From an uncultured Bacteroidales bacterium (GTDB lineage: Bacteria; Bacteroidota; Bacteroidia; Bacteroidales; UBA932): a DNA stretch of 34,512 nucleotides. The notes under the pieces were generated by a model. It saw only the letters and a list, made by a program, of their open reading frames with translations. It was not told the DNA's origin and searched no databases. This document shows positions 24,879 through 33,079 of this stretch, one piece after another (within the stretch, counting starts at the first letter, position 1; the number at the start of each line of letters is the position of its first letter). The translations under genes were made by a program, and so were the position numbers. The stretch covers positions 1 through 34,512 of the forward strand of contig CALUQB010000030.1 of assembly GCA_944322815.1 (NCBI GenBank), read 5' to 3'.

Positions 24879-27548
24879 ATGGATGACTTGGAGAACAGAC
24901 AGGACGAGATCAATGACGATGACTTCGGCCAGGAAATGGTGGAAGAGGGCGAATCTACCGGAAAGTATGACAAGCTGCTGAATGACAGCAGCCGGCGGTA
25001 CAGGCTGTCCGGGATGTTCAAGGAATGGTTTCTCGACTATTCCTCATACGTCATTCTCCAGAGGGCCGTCCCTCACATTGACGATGGACTGAAGCCGGTC
25101 CAGCGCCGTGTGCTTCATACCATGTTCAAGATAGATGACGGGACATACACGAAAGTGGCCACCATAGTCGGGGAAGCGATGAAGCTTCACCCTCACGGCG
25201 ACTCGTCCATTCTCGGGGCACTGGTCCAGATCGGACAGAAGAATCTGCTGGTGGACTGTCAGGGAAACTGGGGAAACATCCTCACCGGAGACTCGAATGC
25301 TGCAGGCAGGTACATAGAAGGACGTCTGACCAAATTCGCGAAAGAGGTGATGTTCAATCCGAAAATCACCGAATGGATGAATTCCTACGACGGGAAAAAC
25401 CAGGAACCGGTGGACCTGCCGGTGAAGTTCCCCCTGCTGCTGGCACAGGGAGCCGAAGGCATAGCCGTAGGGCTTGCCTCGAAGATCCTTCCGCACAATT
25501 TCAACGAACTGCTGGACGCATCCATAGCCATATTGGAAGGACAGGATTTCGAACTGTATCCGGACTTCCCTACCGGAGGATATGCCGACTGTTCAAAATA
25601 CAACCACGGACGTCGCGGAGGCGTGGTCAAGGTACGTGCGAAGATCGAAAAAATCGACAAGAATACCATAGCCATCACTGAAATCCCGTATGGGAAGACC
25701 ACGCACAACATCATCGACTCGATACTGAAGGCGAAGGACAACGGAAAGATAAAGATACGCAAGATAGATGACCTGACCACGACTCAGGCCAATATCGTCA
25801 TCCATCTTCCGAACGACGTGTCGCCTGACAAGACCATCGATGCACTGTACGCTTTCACGGACTGCGAAGTCTCCATATCGCCGAACACCTGCGTGATAGT
25901 GGACAGCAAGCCTCAGTTCATGAGCGTGGACGAAGTGCTCAGGTACAATACCGATCATACCCGCACGCTTTTGGGAAGGGAGCTTCAGCTCAGGCTCGAC
26001 GAGCTGAATGACGAATGGCACTACAGTTCTCTGGAACGGATTTATTTCGAAAACGAGATATACAGGATTCTGGAAAAGAAAGATTCGTCAAGCTGGGAAG
26101 AACAGCTGGACGAGACATTCGCCGAGATGAAGAAATACCAGGATCAGGTGCTCCGGGATATCACCATGGAAGACATCCTGAAACTCGTCGAGAAGCCTAT
26201 CAGGAAGATTTCCAAGTTCGACATCAAGGCGCTGGAGGAGAAACTGCGCGGAATAGAGGATGAAATCGACGAGGTAAAGAATCATCTGGAACACCTTACC
26301 GAATTCACCGTCAAGTACTTCAGGAATCTGAAGAAGAAATACGGGAAGGACTGGCCGCGGCTGACGGAAATAGCCAGCTTCGAGACCATCACGGCTACAC
26401 GCGTGGTCAACAACAATGCGAAACTCTATGTCAACAAGGCGGAAGGCTTCGCAGGCATAGGGCTCAAGAAGGAAGACAATGCGGAATTCGTCTGCGACTG
26501 CTCCGACCTCTCGGAAATCATCGTCATCCGCAAGGATGGAAAATATGTAGTGACCAAAGTCAGCGACAAGGCGTTTTTCGGAAAGGACATCCTGTATGTC
26601 GGCCTTTTCGACAGGAACGACCAGCGTACCATATACAATGTCATATACCGCGACGGGAAAGACAGCGTGTCGTATGCCAAACGGTTCGCGGTCACAAGCA
26701 TAACGAGAGACAAGGAGTACGACATCACCCAGGGCACTCCGGGATCGAAGATCCTGTGGTTCACCGCGAACGGCAACGGCGAGGCGGAAACTGTCAAAAT
26801 CTATCTCCGGCCGCGTCCGAAACTGAAAAAGCTGGTGGATGAATACGATTTCGCCCAGCTGGCCATCAAGGGACGGGCTGCCAGAGGCAACGTGGTATCG
26901 AAAAATCCTATCCAACGCATCATGCTGAAATCCAAAGGGGTTTCCACCATCGGCGGGAAGGATATATGGTTCGATGAAGACATAAACAGGCTGAACGAGG
27001 ATTCCAGAGGGAAATATCTGGGTCAGTTTACCGGAGACGAACATATCCTGGCAGTGTTCAAAGACGGCACCTATTATACCACTACATACGACCTGAGCAA
27101 CAGATATCAGGGAGAGCTGGCTTTCATCGAAAAACTGGAACCGGGGAAGACTTTCACGGCCATATACTATGACGGGCAGCAGAAGTGGTTCTATGTGAAG
27201 AGATTCTCGTTCGACATCAGCGACAACACACCGGTATCCTTCATTTCTTCCGGAAAAGGCTCATACCTGGTAGAGATCAGCGGAGACAGGCATCCGCAGA
27301 TAGAGGTGACATTCGGCGGAAAATACGAGCACCGCTTTCCCGAGACGATAGATGCCGAGGAGTTCATCGGGAAGAAAGGACTGCAGGCGAAGGGAAAGAA
27401 AGCCAGCCAGTACGATATCAAGACTGTCAGGTTCATAGAACCTCTGCACAAGCCTGAGGATGATATCGTCACCGAGACTGCCGGCACGCCGGAAACAGTG
27501 GAAGACACGCAGACAGATCCGGAAACGAGCGATCCTACCCTGTTTTAA
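24879..27548 (+). CDS. parC: DNA topoisomerase IV subunit A (GyrA/ParC family)
   Basis: This 889-residue type IIA topoisomerase A subunit has the 5Y-CAP core: YSSYVILQRAVPHIDDGLKPVQRRVLH, HPHGDSS, and the active-site Tyr145 in AAGRYIEGRLT. A coiled-coil region lies around 400-450 and a beta-pinwheel-like C-terminal domain follows (ITATRVVNNNAKLYV onward), then an acidic Thr/Pro-rich tail. Family role: decatenation and DNA relaxation, with ParE, in the cytoplasm. ParE is not in this window. The N-terminus has an acidic extension of about 30 residues. It is probably ParC rather than GyrA because its divergent core fits the Bacteroidota ParC branch, but I cannot run a tree. Position Gly113 aligns with the usual acidic residue of the quinolone region. 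Confidence 0.9.
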   Translation: MDDLENRQDEINDDDFGQEMVEEGESTGKYDKLLNDSSRRYRLSGMFKEWFLDYSSYVILQRAVPHIDDGLKPVQRRVLHTMFKIDDGTYTKVATIVGEAMKLHPHGDSSILGALVQIGQKNLLVDCQGNWGNILTGDSNAAGRYIEGRLTKFAKEVMFNPKITEWMNSYDGKNQEPVDLPVKFPLLLAQGAEGIAVGLASKILPHNFNELLDASIAILEGQDFELYPDFPTGGYADCSKYNHGRRGGVVKVRAKIEKIDKNTIAITEIPYGKTTHNIIDSILKAKDNGKIKIRKIDDLTTTQANIVIHLPNDVSPDKTIDALYAFTDCEVSISPNTCVIVDSKPQFMSVDEVLRYNTDHTRTLLGRELQLRLDELNDEWHYSSLERIYFENEIYRILEKKDSSSWEEQLDETFAEMKKYQDQVLRDITMEDILKLVEKPIRKISKFDIKALEEKLRGIEDEIDEVKNHLEHLTEFTVKYFRNLKKKYGKDWPRLTEIASFETITATRVVNNNAKLYVNKAEGFAGIGLKKEDNAEFVCDCSDLSEIIVIRKDGKYVVTKVSDKAFFGKDILYVGLFDRNDQRTIYNVIYRDGKDSVSYAKRFAVTSITRDKEYDITQGTPGSKILWFTANGNGEAETVKIYLRPRPKLKKLVDEYDFAQLAIKGRAARGNVVSKNPIQRIMLKSKGVSTIGGKDIWFDEDINRLNEDSRGKYLGQFTGDEHILAVFKDGTYYTTTYDLSNRYQGELAFIEKLEPGKTFTAIYYDGQQKWFYVKRFSFDISDNTPVSFISSGKGSYLVEISGDRHPQIEVTFGGKYEHRFPETIDAEEFIGKKGLQAKGKKASQYDIKTVRFIEPLHKPEDDIVTETAGTPETVEDTQTDPETSDPTLF

Positions 27549-27585
27549 CATGTTTTTCCGGCCTTTCGGCCAATATTTCCAGGAC

Positions 27586-28146
27586 ATGACCATTTCCCTC
27601 AACGGATTCATGGGCAGCGGTAAAAGCTGCGTGGCGCGGAAGCTTTCCGAGCGTCTCGGTTGTGCATTGGTCGACCTCGACCACTATATAGAAGAAAAGA
27701 CAGGAAGGAAGATTCCGGAAATTTTCGCATCCGACGGGGAATCCGGATTCAGGAAAACGGAAAAGGAAGCTCTAGAGGAAGTGCTTGAGTCTTTCTCAGG
27801 AATTGACGAAGGCAGCGAATCCGGAAACGTGCTGCTGTCGCTTGGCGGAGGTACTGTCACGACTCCGGAATGTGCCGCCATGGTGAGGGAAAAGACATTC
27901 TGCATATATCTGAGAGCTTCCGTGGATACTCTGGTGAAAAACCTGCAGAACGACTTCGCCTCCAGACCGATGCTCGGCAATGGCGGCGGACAGCCTTCGG
28001 ACCTGACGGCGCTCCGCTCACGTATCGAGGAACTCATGTCAGCCCGCAGCAGCATCTACGAATCCTGCGCCAGCCTCGTCATCGACACCGACAGTCTCTC
28101 TTTCGACGAAATCGCCGGCCACATCGCGGAAAAACTATCCGTCTGA
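27586..28146 (+). CDS. aroK: Shikimate kinase
   Basis: From ATG at 27586 this is a 186-residue kinase. It has the P-loop GFMGSGKS (residues 7-14), DLD in the shikimate site (VDLDHYIEEKTG), SGFRKTEKEALEEV, the GGG loop (LSLGGGTVT) and the lid RPML. It phosphorylates shikimate at O3 in the chorismate pathway. Longer ORFs upstream (from 27460 or 27550) overlap or abut the parC end and add non-homologous residues, so I take the start close to the P-loop as in other shikimate kinases. It lies 37 nt after parC and converges on recJ. Confidence 0.92.
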   Translation: MTISLNGFMGSGKSCVARKLSERLGCALVDLDHYIEEKTGRKIPEIFASDGESGFRKTEKEALEEVLESFSGIDEGSESGNVLLSLGGGTVTTPECAAMVREKTFCIYLRASVDTLVKNLQNDFASRPMLGNGGGQPSDLTALRSRIEELMSARSSIYESCASLVIDTDSLSFDEIAGHIAEKLSV

Positions 28147-28208
28147 CAGGCACTGGAAACGGCCGGGACTCAGGATGAATTACCGGGATATTAAAAGCGG
28201 GAAATATT

Positions 28209-29948
28209 CTATATGAAGTCATCGCGATCGTGGATATCCTTGATGCGGAGCTGGATGTTGGCAATGCCACGGTAGTAGTTCTCCACTATCGAATAACAGA
28301 TGTCGACAGGATTTCCGTTCCGGATATGCTCGAAATGTTCGGCCTTGTTGAAAGCTATGGCCGGAAAGTGATGGTACGGCTGAGTCTCCTGTATTAGCTC
28401 CAGCTTAAGATGTCCGGCATCAGCACCCACACGACGCCCGTTCCCGTTGTCATAGACATTTTCCGTCAGGAAGACAGGAGCGGTGTTTCCCGGGCCGAAC
28501 GGCTGGAACTGTTTCAGTATCCTGACAAATTTCGGGGTGATGGTATCGAAATTCAGGAGAGAATCCACGAATATGACAGGAGTCAGCATCTCGGACGTGA
28601 TCCTGTCACCGATGAATTTCTCTATCCGGCTGCAGAATTCGGGAAGATTCTCCTCCTTGAGGGTCAGGCCTGCGGCATAGAGATGTCCTCCGAAATTTTC
28701 CAGCAGATCGGAACAGCTCTCTATCGCGTCATAAAGGTCAAAACCGTGCACACTGCGTGCAGAACCGGTCACAAGTCCGTTCGACTGTGTCTTGGAAAAG
28801 ACTATGGTAGGCTTGTAGAATGCCTCGACCAGACGTGAAGCCACGATGCCGACCACACCCTTGTGCCAGGACGGATTGTAAACGATGGTAGCATTCCCGG
28901 ATGACAGGCACGAACCTGACTGAACCATCTCCAGAGCTTCCTGCGTGATTTCACGGTCTATATTCTTGCGCTCGTTGTTGTACTGGTTTATCTCCGCGCC
29001 GATTCTCTCCGCCTCTTTCTCGTCAGTAGCTGTCAGCAGCTCTACAGCCACCCGTCCGGATTCCATACGTCCGGCTGCGTTTATTCTCGGACCGATCTTG
29101 AATACTATGTCATCGATGGTCACATGCTCCGGATCAAGTCCGGAGAGGCGGATCATCGTATATAGCCCCATACGGGGATGCTCGTTCAGCTGTTTGAGCC
29201 CGTAATGGGCCAATATCCTGTTCTCCCCTACTACAGACACCAGGTCGGCGGCGATACTGACAACCAGCAGGTCCAGCAGGGATACCAGATTTTCGAATGG
29301 TATGCCGTAAACCGAAGCGTAGGCCTGTACGAGCTTGAAACCCACTCCGCATCCAGAAAGATCATCGAAAGGATAGCCGCAGTCTTCCCTTTTGGGATCG
29401 AGGACAGCCACGGCCCGGGGAATTTCGTTCTCTGGAAGATGATGGTCGCAGATAATCACGTCCACGCCTTTCCCGGTAGCATAGGAAACCTTGTCATTTG
29501 CCTTTATGCCGCAGTCCAGGGCTATGATCAGTACGAAGCCGTGGTCTGCAGCCCAGTCCACCCCCTTGAAGGAAAGGCCGTAACCTTCATCATATCTGTC
29601 AGGGATATAGAAATCTACGTGATCAGTCAGTTTTTTAAGAAAAGAATACACGAGGGCTACAGCCGTAGTGCCGTCCACATCATAGTCCCCGTAGACGAGG
29701 ATCTTCTCTCCGGACTCCACGGCCCTGTGGACACGTTCCACCGCCCGGTCCATATCCTTCATCAGAAACGGGTCATGCAGATTCTTCAGGTCCGGACGGA
29801 AAAATGCACGGGCATCCTGGAAAGTCCCGATTCCGCGCTGGGCCAGCAGTCCGGCCAGCACCGGATCGATTCCGAGTTCCGATGAAAGCCGACTCACTGC
29901 TTCCCTGTCAGCAGGATCCTTGATTATCCATTTCCTTTCCTTGACCAT
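28209..29948 (-). CDS. recJ: Single-stranded-DNA exonuclease RecJ
   Basis: This is a 579-residue DHH-family nuclease. Motif I is DYDVDG (88-93), motif III DHH (168-170, in IICDHHLP), followed by the DHHA1 domain with GRINAAGRMESG, and GGHLYAAGLTL near the C-terminal catalytic region. It degrades single-stranded DNA 5' to 3' in repair and recombination. The length suits the short RecJ of Bacteroidota. It ends 62 nt from the end of aroK on the opposite strand, with no clear shared terminator hairpin in the gap, and begins divergently from the MATE gene across a 133-bp region holding an inverted repeat. Confidence 0.96.
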   Translation of the reverse strand: MVKERKWIIKDPADREAVSRLSSELGIDPVLAGLLAQRGIGTFQDARAFFRPDLKNLHDPFLMKDMDRAVERVHRAVESGEKILVYGDYDVDGTTAVALVYSFLKKLTDHVDFYIPDRYDEGYGLSFKGVDWAADHGFVLIIALDCGIKANDKVSYATGKGVDVIICDHHLPENEIPRAVAVLDPKREDCGYPFDDLSGCGVGFKLVQAYASVYGIPFENLVSLLDLLVVSIAADLVSVVGENRILAHYGLKQLNEHPRMGLYTMIRLSGLDPEHVTIDDIVFKIGPRINAAGRMESGRVAVELLTATDEKEAERIGAEINQYNNERKNIDREITQEALEMVQSGSCLSSGNATIVYNPSWHKGVVGIVASRLVEAFYKPTIVFSKTQSNGLVTGSARSVHGFDLYDAIESCSDLLENFGGHLYAAGLTLKEENLPEFCSRIEKFIGDRITSEMLTPVIFVDSLLNFDTITPKFVRILKQFQPFGPGNTAPVFLTENVYDNGNGRRVGADAGHLKLELIQETQPYHHFPAIAFNKAEHFEHIRNGNPVDICYSIVENYYRGIANIQLRIKDIHDRDDFI

Positions 29949-29980
29949 TTTCCTCGCTCCTGCGTAAAAACGCCATCATA

Positions 29981-29988
29981 CAAATATA
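29981..29988 (-). promoter_or_regulatory. Possible -7 box (TATATTTG) for recJ
   Basis: On the minus strand TATATTTG fits TAnnTTTG, and would give a leader of about 26 nt before ATG at 29948. A TTTG -33 box is not clear at the normal spacing. Confidence 0.45.
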
Positions 29989-30004
29989 CGTATTATTCAA
30001 AAGT

Positions 30005-30035
30005 ATTGCACGAAAAATCGGTTTTTTCGTGCAAT
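30005..30035. promoter_or_regulatory. 13-bp perfect inverted repeat in recJ-MATE divergent region
   Basis: ATTGCACGAAAAA (30005-30017) and TTTTTCGTGCAAT (30023-30035) with a 5-nt centre. It lies between the two divergent promoter boxes and could bind a regulator of the MATE gene or form a cruciform. TTGCACGAAAA occurs again at 31458-31468, at the start of the next unit. Confidence 0.55.
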
Positions 30036-30051
30036 GGAATCGTTTTTTTTG

Positions 30052-30059
30052 TAGGTTTG
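30052..30059 (+). promoter_or_regulatory. Possible -7 box (TAGGTTTG) for the MATE transporter
   Basis: TAGGTTTG fits TAnnTTTG; transcription would start near 30066, about 16 nt before ATG at 30082. The T-rich stretch at 30022-30027 sits at about -33, where TTTG is expected. Confidence 0.45.
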
Positions 30060-30081
30060 GGCCGGTTTTCACGGAACGGAT

Positions 30082-31452
30082 ATGACAGCTGGCAGATACG
30101 AAGACAGGTTGGGTACGGACAGGATGCTTCCTCTGGTGTTCAGGATGGCTCTCCCGTCTGTCGTGGCGCAGATAGTGAACCTGCTTTACAATATCGTGGA
30201 CAGGATATTCATAGGCCGTATTCCCGGAATCGGTACGGATGCCCTCGCAGGGGTGGGCGTAACGGGATCGGTGATCATCCTGATATCGGCATTCTCGATG
30301 ATAGTCGGCGGAGGAGCCGCACCTCTTGCCTCCATTGCCCTGGGACAGGGTAACAGGGAACGGGCGGAAAGGATTCTCGGAAACGGATTCCTGCTGCTGA
30401 TACTGTTCGCGGTCTCTACGGCCGGACTCACCTATGCCTTCATGGAACCTCTTCTCATGCTGACCGGCGCATCCGAAAACACTATCGGCTATGCAACGGA
30501 CTATCTGAACATATACCTGACCGGAACAGTATTCGTGCAGATAGCCACAGGCCTGAATTCTTTCATCAGCGCACAGGGAAGGCCTGGGATAGCGATGCTC
30601 TCCACCGTCATAGGGGCGCTCACGAACCTGATTCTGGACCCGGTCTTCATCTTCGGTATGGACATGGGAGTGAAAGGAGCCGCCCTCGCCACGGTCATCT
30701 CGCAGGCTTTCAGCGCCTTATGGGTGCTGCGTTTCCTTTTTTCTTCCCAGGCCAGTCTGCGTATAGACAGGAGTCACCTGAAAATGGAGAGGAAGATCAT
30801 CCTGGCGATATTTTCCCTGGGAGTGGCCCCTTTCGTGATGTCATGCACGGAAAGCATAGTGGGATTCGTGCTGAACGGGAGTCTGAAACACTACGGAGAC
30901 ATTTACGTAAGCACTCTGACGGTGCTGCAGAGCGCGATGATGTTCGGAAGCGTGCCCATCACCGGATTCGCACAGGGTTTCGTCCCCGTGGCGAGCTACA
31001 ATTTCGGCCGCGGGAACGCATCCAGGGTGAAAGAGTGTTTCAGGATAGCGGTCATCACGATGTTTTCTTTCAATTTCATCCTGATGCTGCTGATGGTGCT
31101 CTTCCCCGGTGCAGTGGCTTCGTTTTTCACAGATGACCCGCACCTGATAGCCCATGTGAAGGAGATGGCCCCGTATTTCCTGACCGGCTCGATGATTTTC
31201 GGGCTGCAGCGTGCCTGCCAGAATACGTTCATAGCCCTGGGGCAGGCGAAGATATCGCTTTTCATCGCCCTGCTTCGGAAAGTCTTCCTGCTGGTCCCTC
31301 TGGCCCTGCTGCTGCCGCACTTCTTCGGTGTAGAGGGTGTATATCTGGCTGAATCAGTGGCAGATGCCACAGCCGCGCTGTGCTGCATCACGATTTTCGC
31401 ATTGACCTTTCCGAAGATTCTGGCAAAAGGATGCAGGGAAAAAGAAAATTAG
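30082..31452 (+). CDS. MATE-family multidrug/organic cation exporter
   Basis: This 456-residue inner-membrane protein has about twelve hydrophobic segments in two pseudo-symmetric halves. MATE signatures include LPSVVAQIVNLLYNIVDRIFIG in the first helix, GVGVTGSVIILISAF, and the second-half helix start VPITGFAQGFVPVASYNFGRG. The family exports cationic drugs or metabolites using a Na+ or H+ gradient; the substrate cannot be predicted. A 13-bp inverted repeat lies upstream. The gene ends just before a TATTTTTG box for the polyferredoxin gene, so the two may be separate units. Confidence 0.92.
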   Translation: MTAGRYEDRLGTDRMLPLVFRMALPSVVAQIVNLLYNIVDRIFIGRIPGIGTDALAGVGVTGSVIILISAFSMIVGGGAAPLASIALGQGNRERAERILGNGFLLLILFAVSTAGLTYAFMEPLLMLTGASENTIGYATDYLNIYLTGTVFVQIATGLNSFISAQGRPGIAMLSTVIGALTNLILDPVFIFGMDMGVKGAALATVISQAFSALWVLRFLFSSQASLRIDRSHLKMERKIILAIFSLGVAPFVMSCTESIVGFVLNGSLKHYGDIYVSTLTVLQSAMMFGSVPITGFAQGFVPVASYNFGRGNASRVKECFRIAVITMFSFNFILMLLMVLFPGAVASFFTDDPHLIAHVKEMAPYFLTGSMIFGLQRACQNTFIALGQAKISLFIALLRKVFLLVPLALLLPHFFGVEGVYLAESVADATAALCCITIFALTFPKILAKGCREKEN

Positions 31453-31460
31453 TATTTTTG
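31453..31460 (+). promoter_or_regulatory. Possible -7 box (TATTTTTG) for the polyferredoxin gene
   Basis: TATTTTTG fits TAnnTTTG directly after the MATE stop. Transcription would start near 31466, about 34 nt before ATG at 31500. The -33 region overlaps the MATE coding end and has no clear TTTG. Confidence 0.4.
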
Positions 31461-31499
31461 CACGAAAAGATCCATTCATCCAACCGTCTGACTGACGTT

Positions 31500-33050
31500 A
31501 TGTTAAGAAAAATCAGAATTGCACTGGCAGCCATAGTGTTCATACTCGTGACGCTGCTTTTCCTCGACTTTACAGGCACTGTCCACCGATGGTTCGGCTG
31601 GCTGGCTGAAATCCAGTTCCTGCCGGCCGTCCTGGCCATGAATTTCGCCGTCACAGCACTGCTCGTCATCCTGACTCTGCTGTGCGGCAGGGTCTACTGC
31701 TCCGTGATCTGTCCTTTAGGCGTGATGCAGGACATCATCTCGTGGATTCACGGAAAGACGAAAAAGAAGAACCGCTTCCGTTTCTCATGGTCTCCGGCCA
31801 AAAACCTGCTCAGATACGGGATACTCGTGATATTCATCGTCCTGATGGCAGCCGGTCTCATGTCCATAGCCGCCATCATAGCCCCGTACAGCGCATTCGG
31901 ACGCATAGCCAGCAGTCTTCTCGCCCCATTATGGCAGTGGGGGAACAACCTCCTGGCCTGGTTTGCGGAGAGAATCGGCAGCTATGCTTTCTACAGCACC
32001 GAAGTATGGCTGAAGAGCCTGCCTGTTTTCATCATAGCCGCAGTGACATTCATCGTGATTTTCATTCTGGCATGGAAAAACGGCAGGACATGGTGCAACA
32101 CCGTCTGTCCCGTAGGCTCCGTCCTCGGACTGCTGTCTCGTTTTTCCGTTTTCAAGCCTGTCATCGATACGGAGAAATGCCGGAACTGCGGACTGTGCGG
32201 TCGACAGTGCAAGGCGTCCTGCATAAACATGAAAGAGCACAAGATCGATTACAGCCGCTGCGTGGCATGCTTTGACTGTCTCGACACCTGCAGCGAAGGT
32301 GCGATCAGCTACCGCCCTGTCTGGAAGAAAAAGGTCGCGGAAAATGTCCCGGTTCAGGATGCCCTTCCGGGCAATAAGGATGTCCATGACCATGTCTCCG
32401 GACATCCGGAGCCAGGTCCGGACAATGGCAGACGCGCTTTCATCGCGTCTGCAGCCGTGGCTCTGTCCGCAGCTGCCGTCAAGGCCCAGGACATGAAGGT
32501 GGACGGCGGCCTGGCCGCAATACTTCCGAAAAAGGCTCCGGTGCGCAGGACTCCTCTGAAACCTGCCGGTTCGATGAGCCTGAAGAACTTCACCGCGCAC
32601 TGTACTGCATGCCAGCTGTGTGTATCGGTGTGCCCGAATCAGGTATTGAGACCTTCCGGGAATCTGATGACGCTGATGCAGCCGGAAATGTCGTATGAAA
32701 AGGGCTGGTGCCGTCCTGAATGCACGAAGTGTTCCGATGTGTGCCCGTCAGGGCCTATCCGCCCGGTAACCGTAGAGGAAAAATCTTCCATCCAGATAGG
32801 ACACGCAGTGATCGTGTATGAAAACTGCGTGGTGAATTCAGACGGAGTTTCATGCGGGAACTGCGCAAGGCATTGCCCTTCCGGGGCCATCAGGATGGTA
32901 CATTCCGTACCGGGTGACAAGGGTTCGCTGATGATTCCAACTGTGGTGGAGGAGAGGTGCATCGGCTGCGGGGCTTGCGAGAATCTGTGTCCGGCACGGC
33001 CTCTGAGTGCGATTTATGTGGAGGGGCATGAGGTGCATAAAGTTTTGTGA
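31500..33050 (+). CDS. NapH-NapG-like membrane polyferredoxin fusion
   Basis: From ATG at 31500 (MLRKIRIALAAI) this is a 516-residue protein. The first ~240 residues resemble NapH/NosR-type membrane proteins: several transmembrane helices and two CxxxCP loops (CGRVYCSVICPLG, CNTVCPVG). Two ferredoxin motifs follow (CRNCGLCGRQC, CVACFDCLDTC). After a Pro/Asp linker an internal RRAFIASAAVAL resembles a Tat signal, then a NapG-like part with four more Cys clusters (CTACQLCVSVCP, CRPECTKCSDVCP, CGNCARHCP, CIGCGACENLCP). It would pass electrons from the quinone pool across the membrane. No nitrate reductase is nearby. The likely partner is the adjacent Tat aldo-keto reductase. An ORF start at 31380 inside the MATE gene is rejected. 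Confidence 0.85.
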   Translation: MLRKIRIALAAIVFILVTLLFLDFTGTVHRWFGWLAEIQFLPAVLAMNFAVTALLVILTLLCGRVYCSVICPLGVMQDIISWIHGKTKKKNRFRFSWSPAKNLLRYGILVIFIVLMAAGLMSIAAIIAPYSAFGRIASSLLAPLWQWGNNLLAWFAERIGSYAFYSTEVWLKSLPVFIIAAVTFIVIFILAWKNGRTWCNTVCPVGSVLGLLSRFSVFKPVIDTEKCRNCGLCGRQCKASCINMKEHKIDYSRCVACFDCLDTCSEGAISYRPVWKKKVAENVPVQDALPGNKDVHDHVSGHPEPGPDNGRRAFIASAAVALSAAAVKAQDMKVDGGLAAILPKKAPVRRTPLKPAGSMSLKNFTAHCTACQLCVSVCPNQVLRPSGNLMTLMQPEMSYEKGWCRPECTKCSDVCPSGPIRPVTVEEKSSIQIGHAVIVYENCVVNSDGVSCGNCARHCPSGAIRMVHSVPGDKGSLMIPTVVEERCIGCGACENLCPARPLSAIYVEGHEVHKVL

Positions 33051-33079
33051 CCGGTAGAAGACATTAAATTAAAGGAACC

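Noticed and set aside
23873-25021. 382-residue minus-strand ORF over era and the parC start
   Set aside because: Antisense to era, whose GTPase motifs are all intact on the plus strand.
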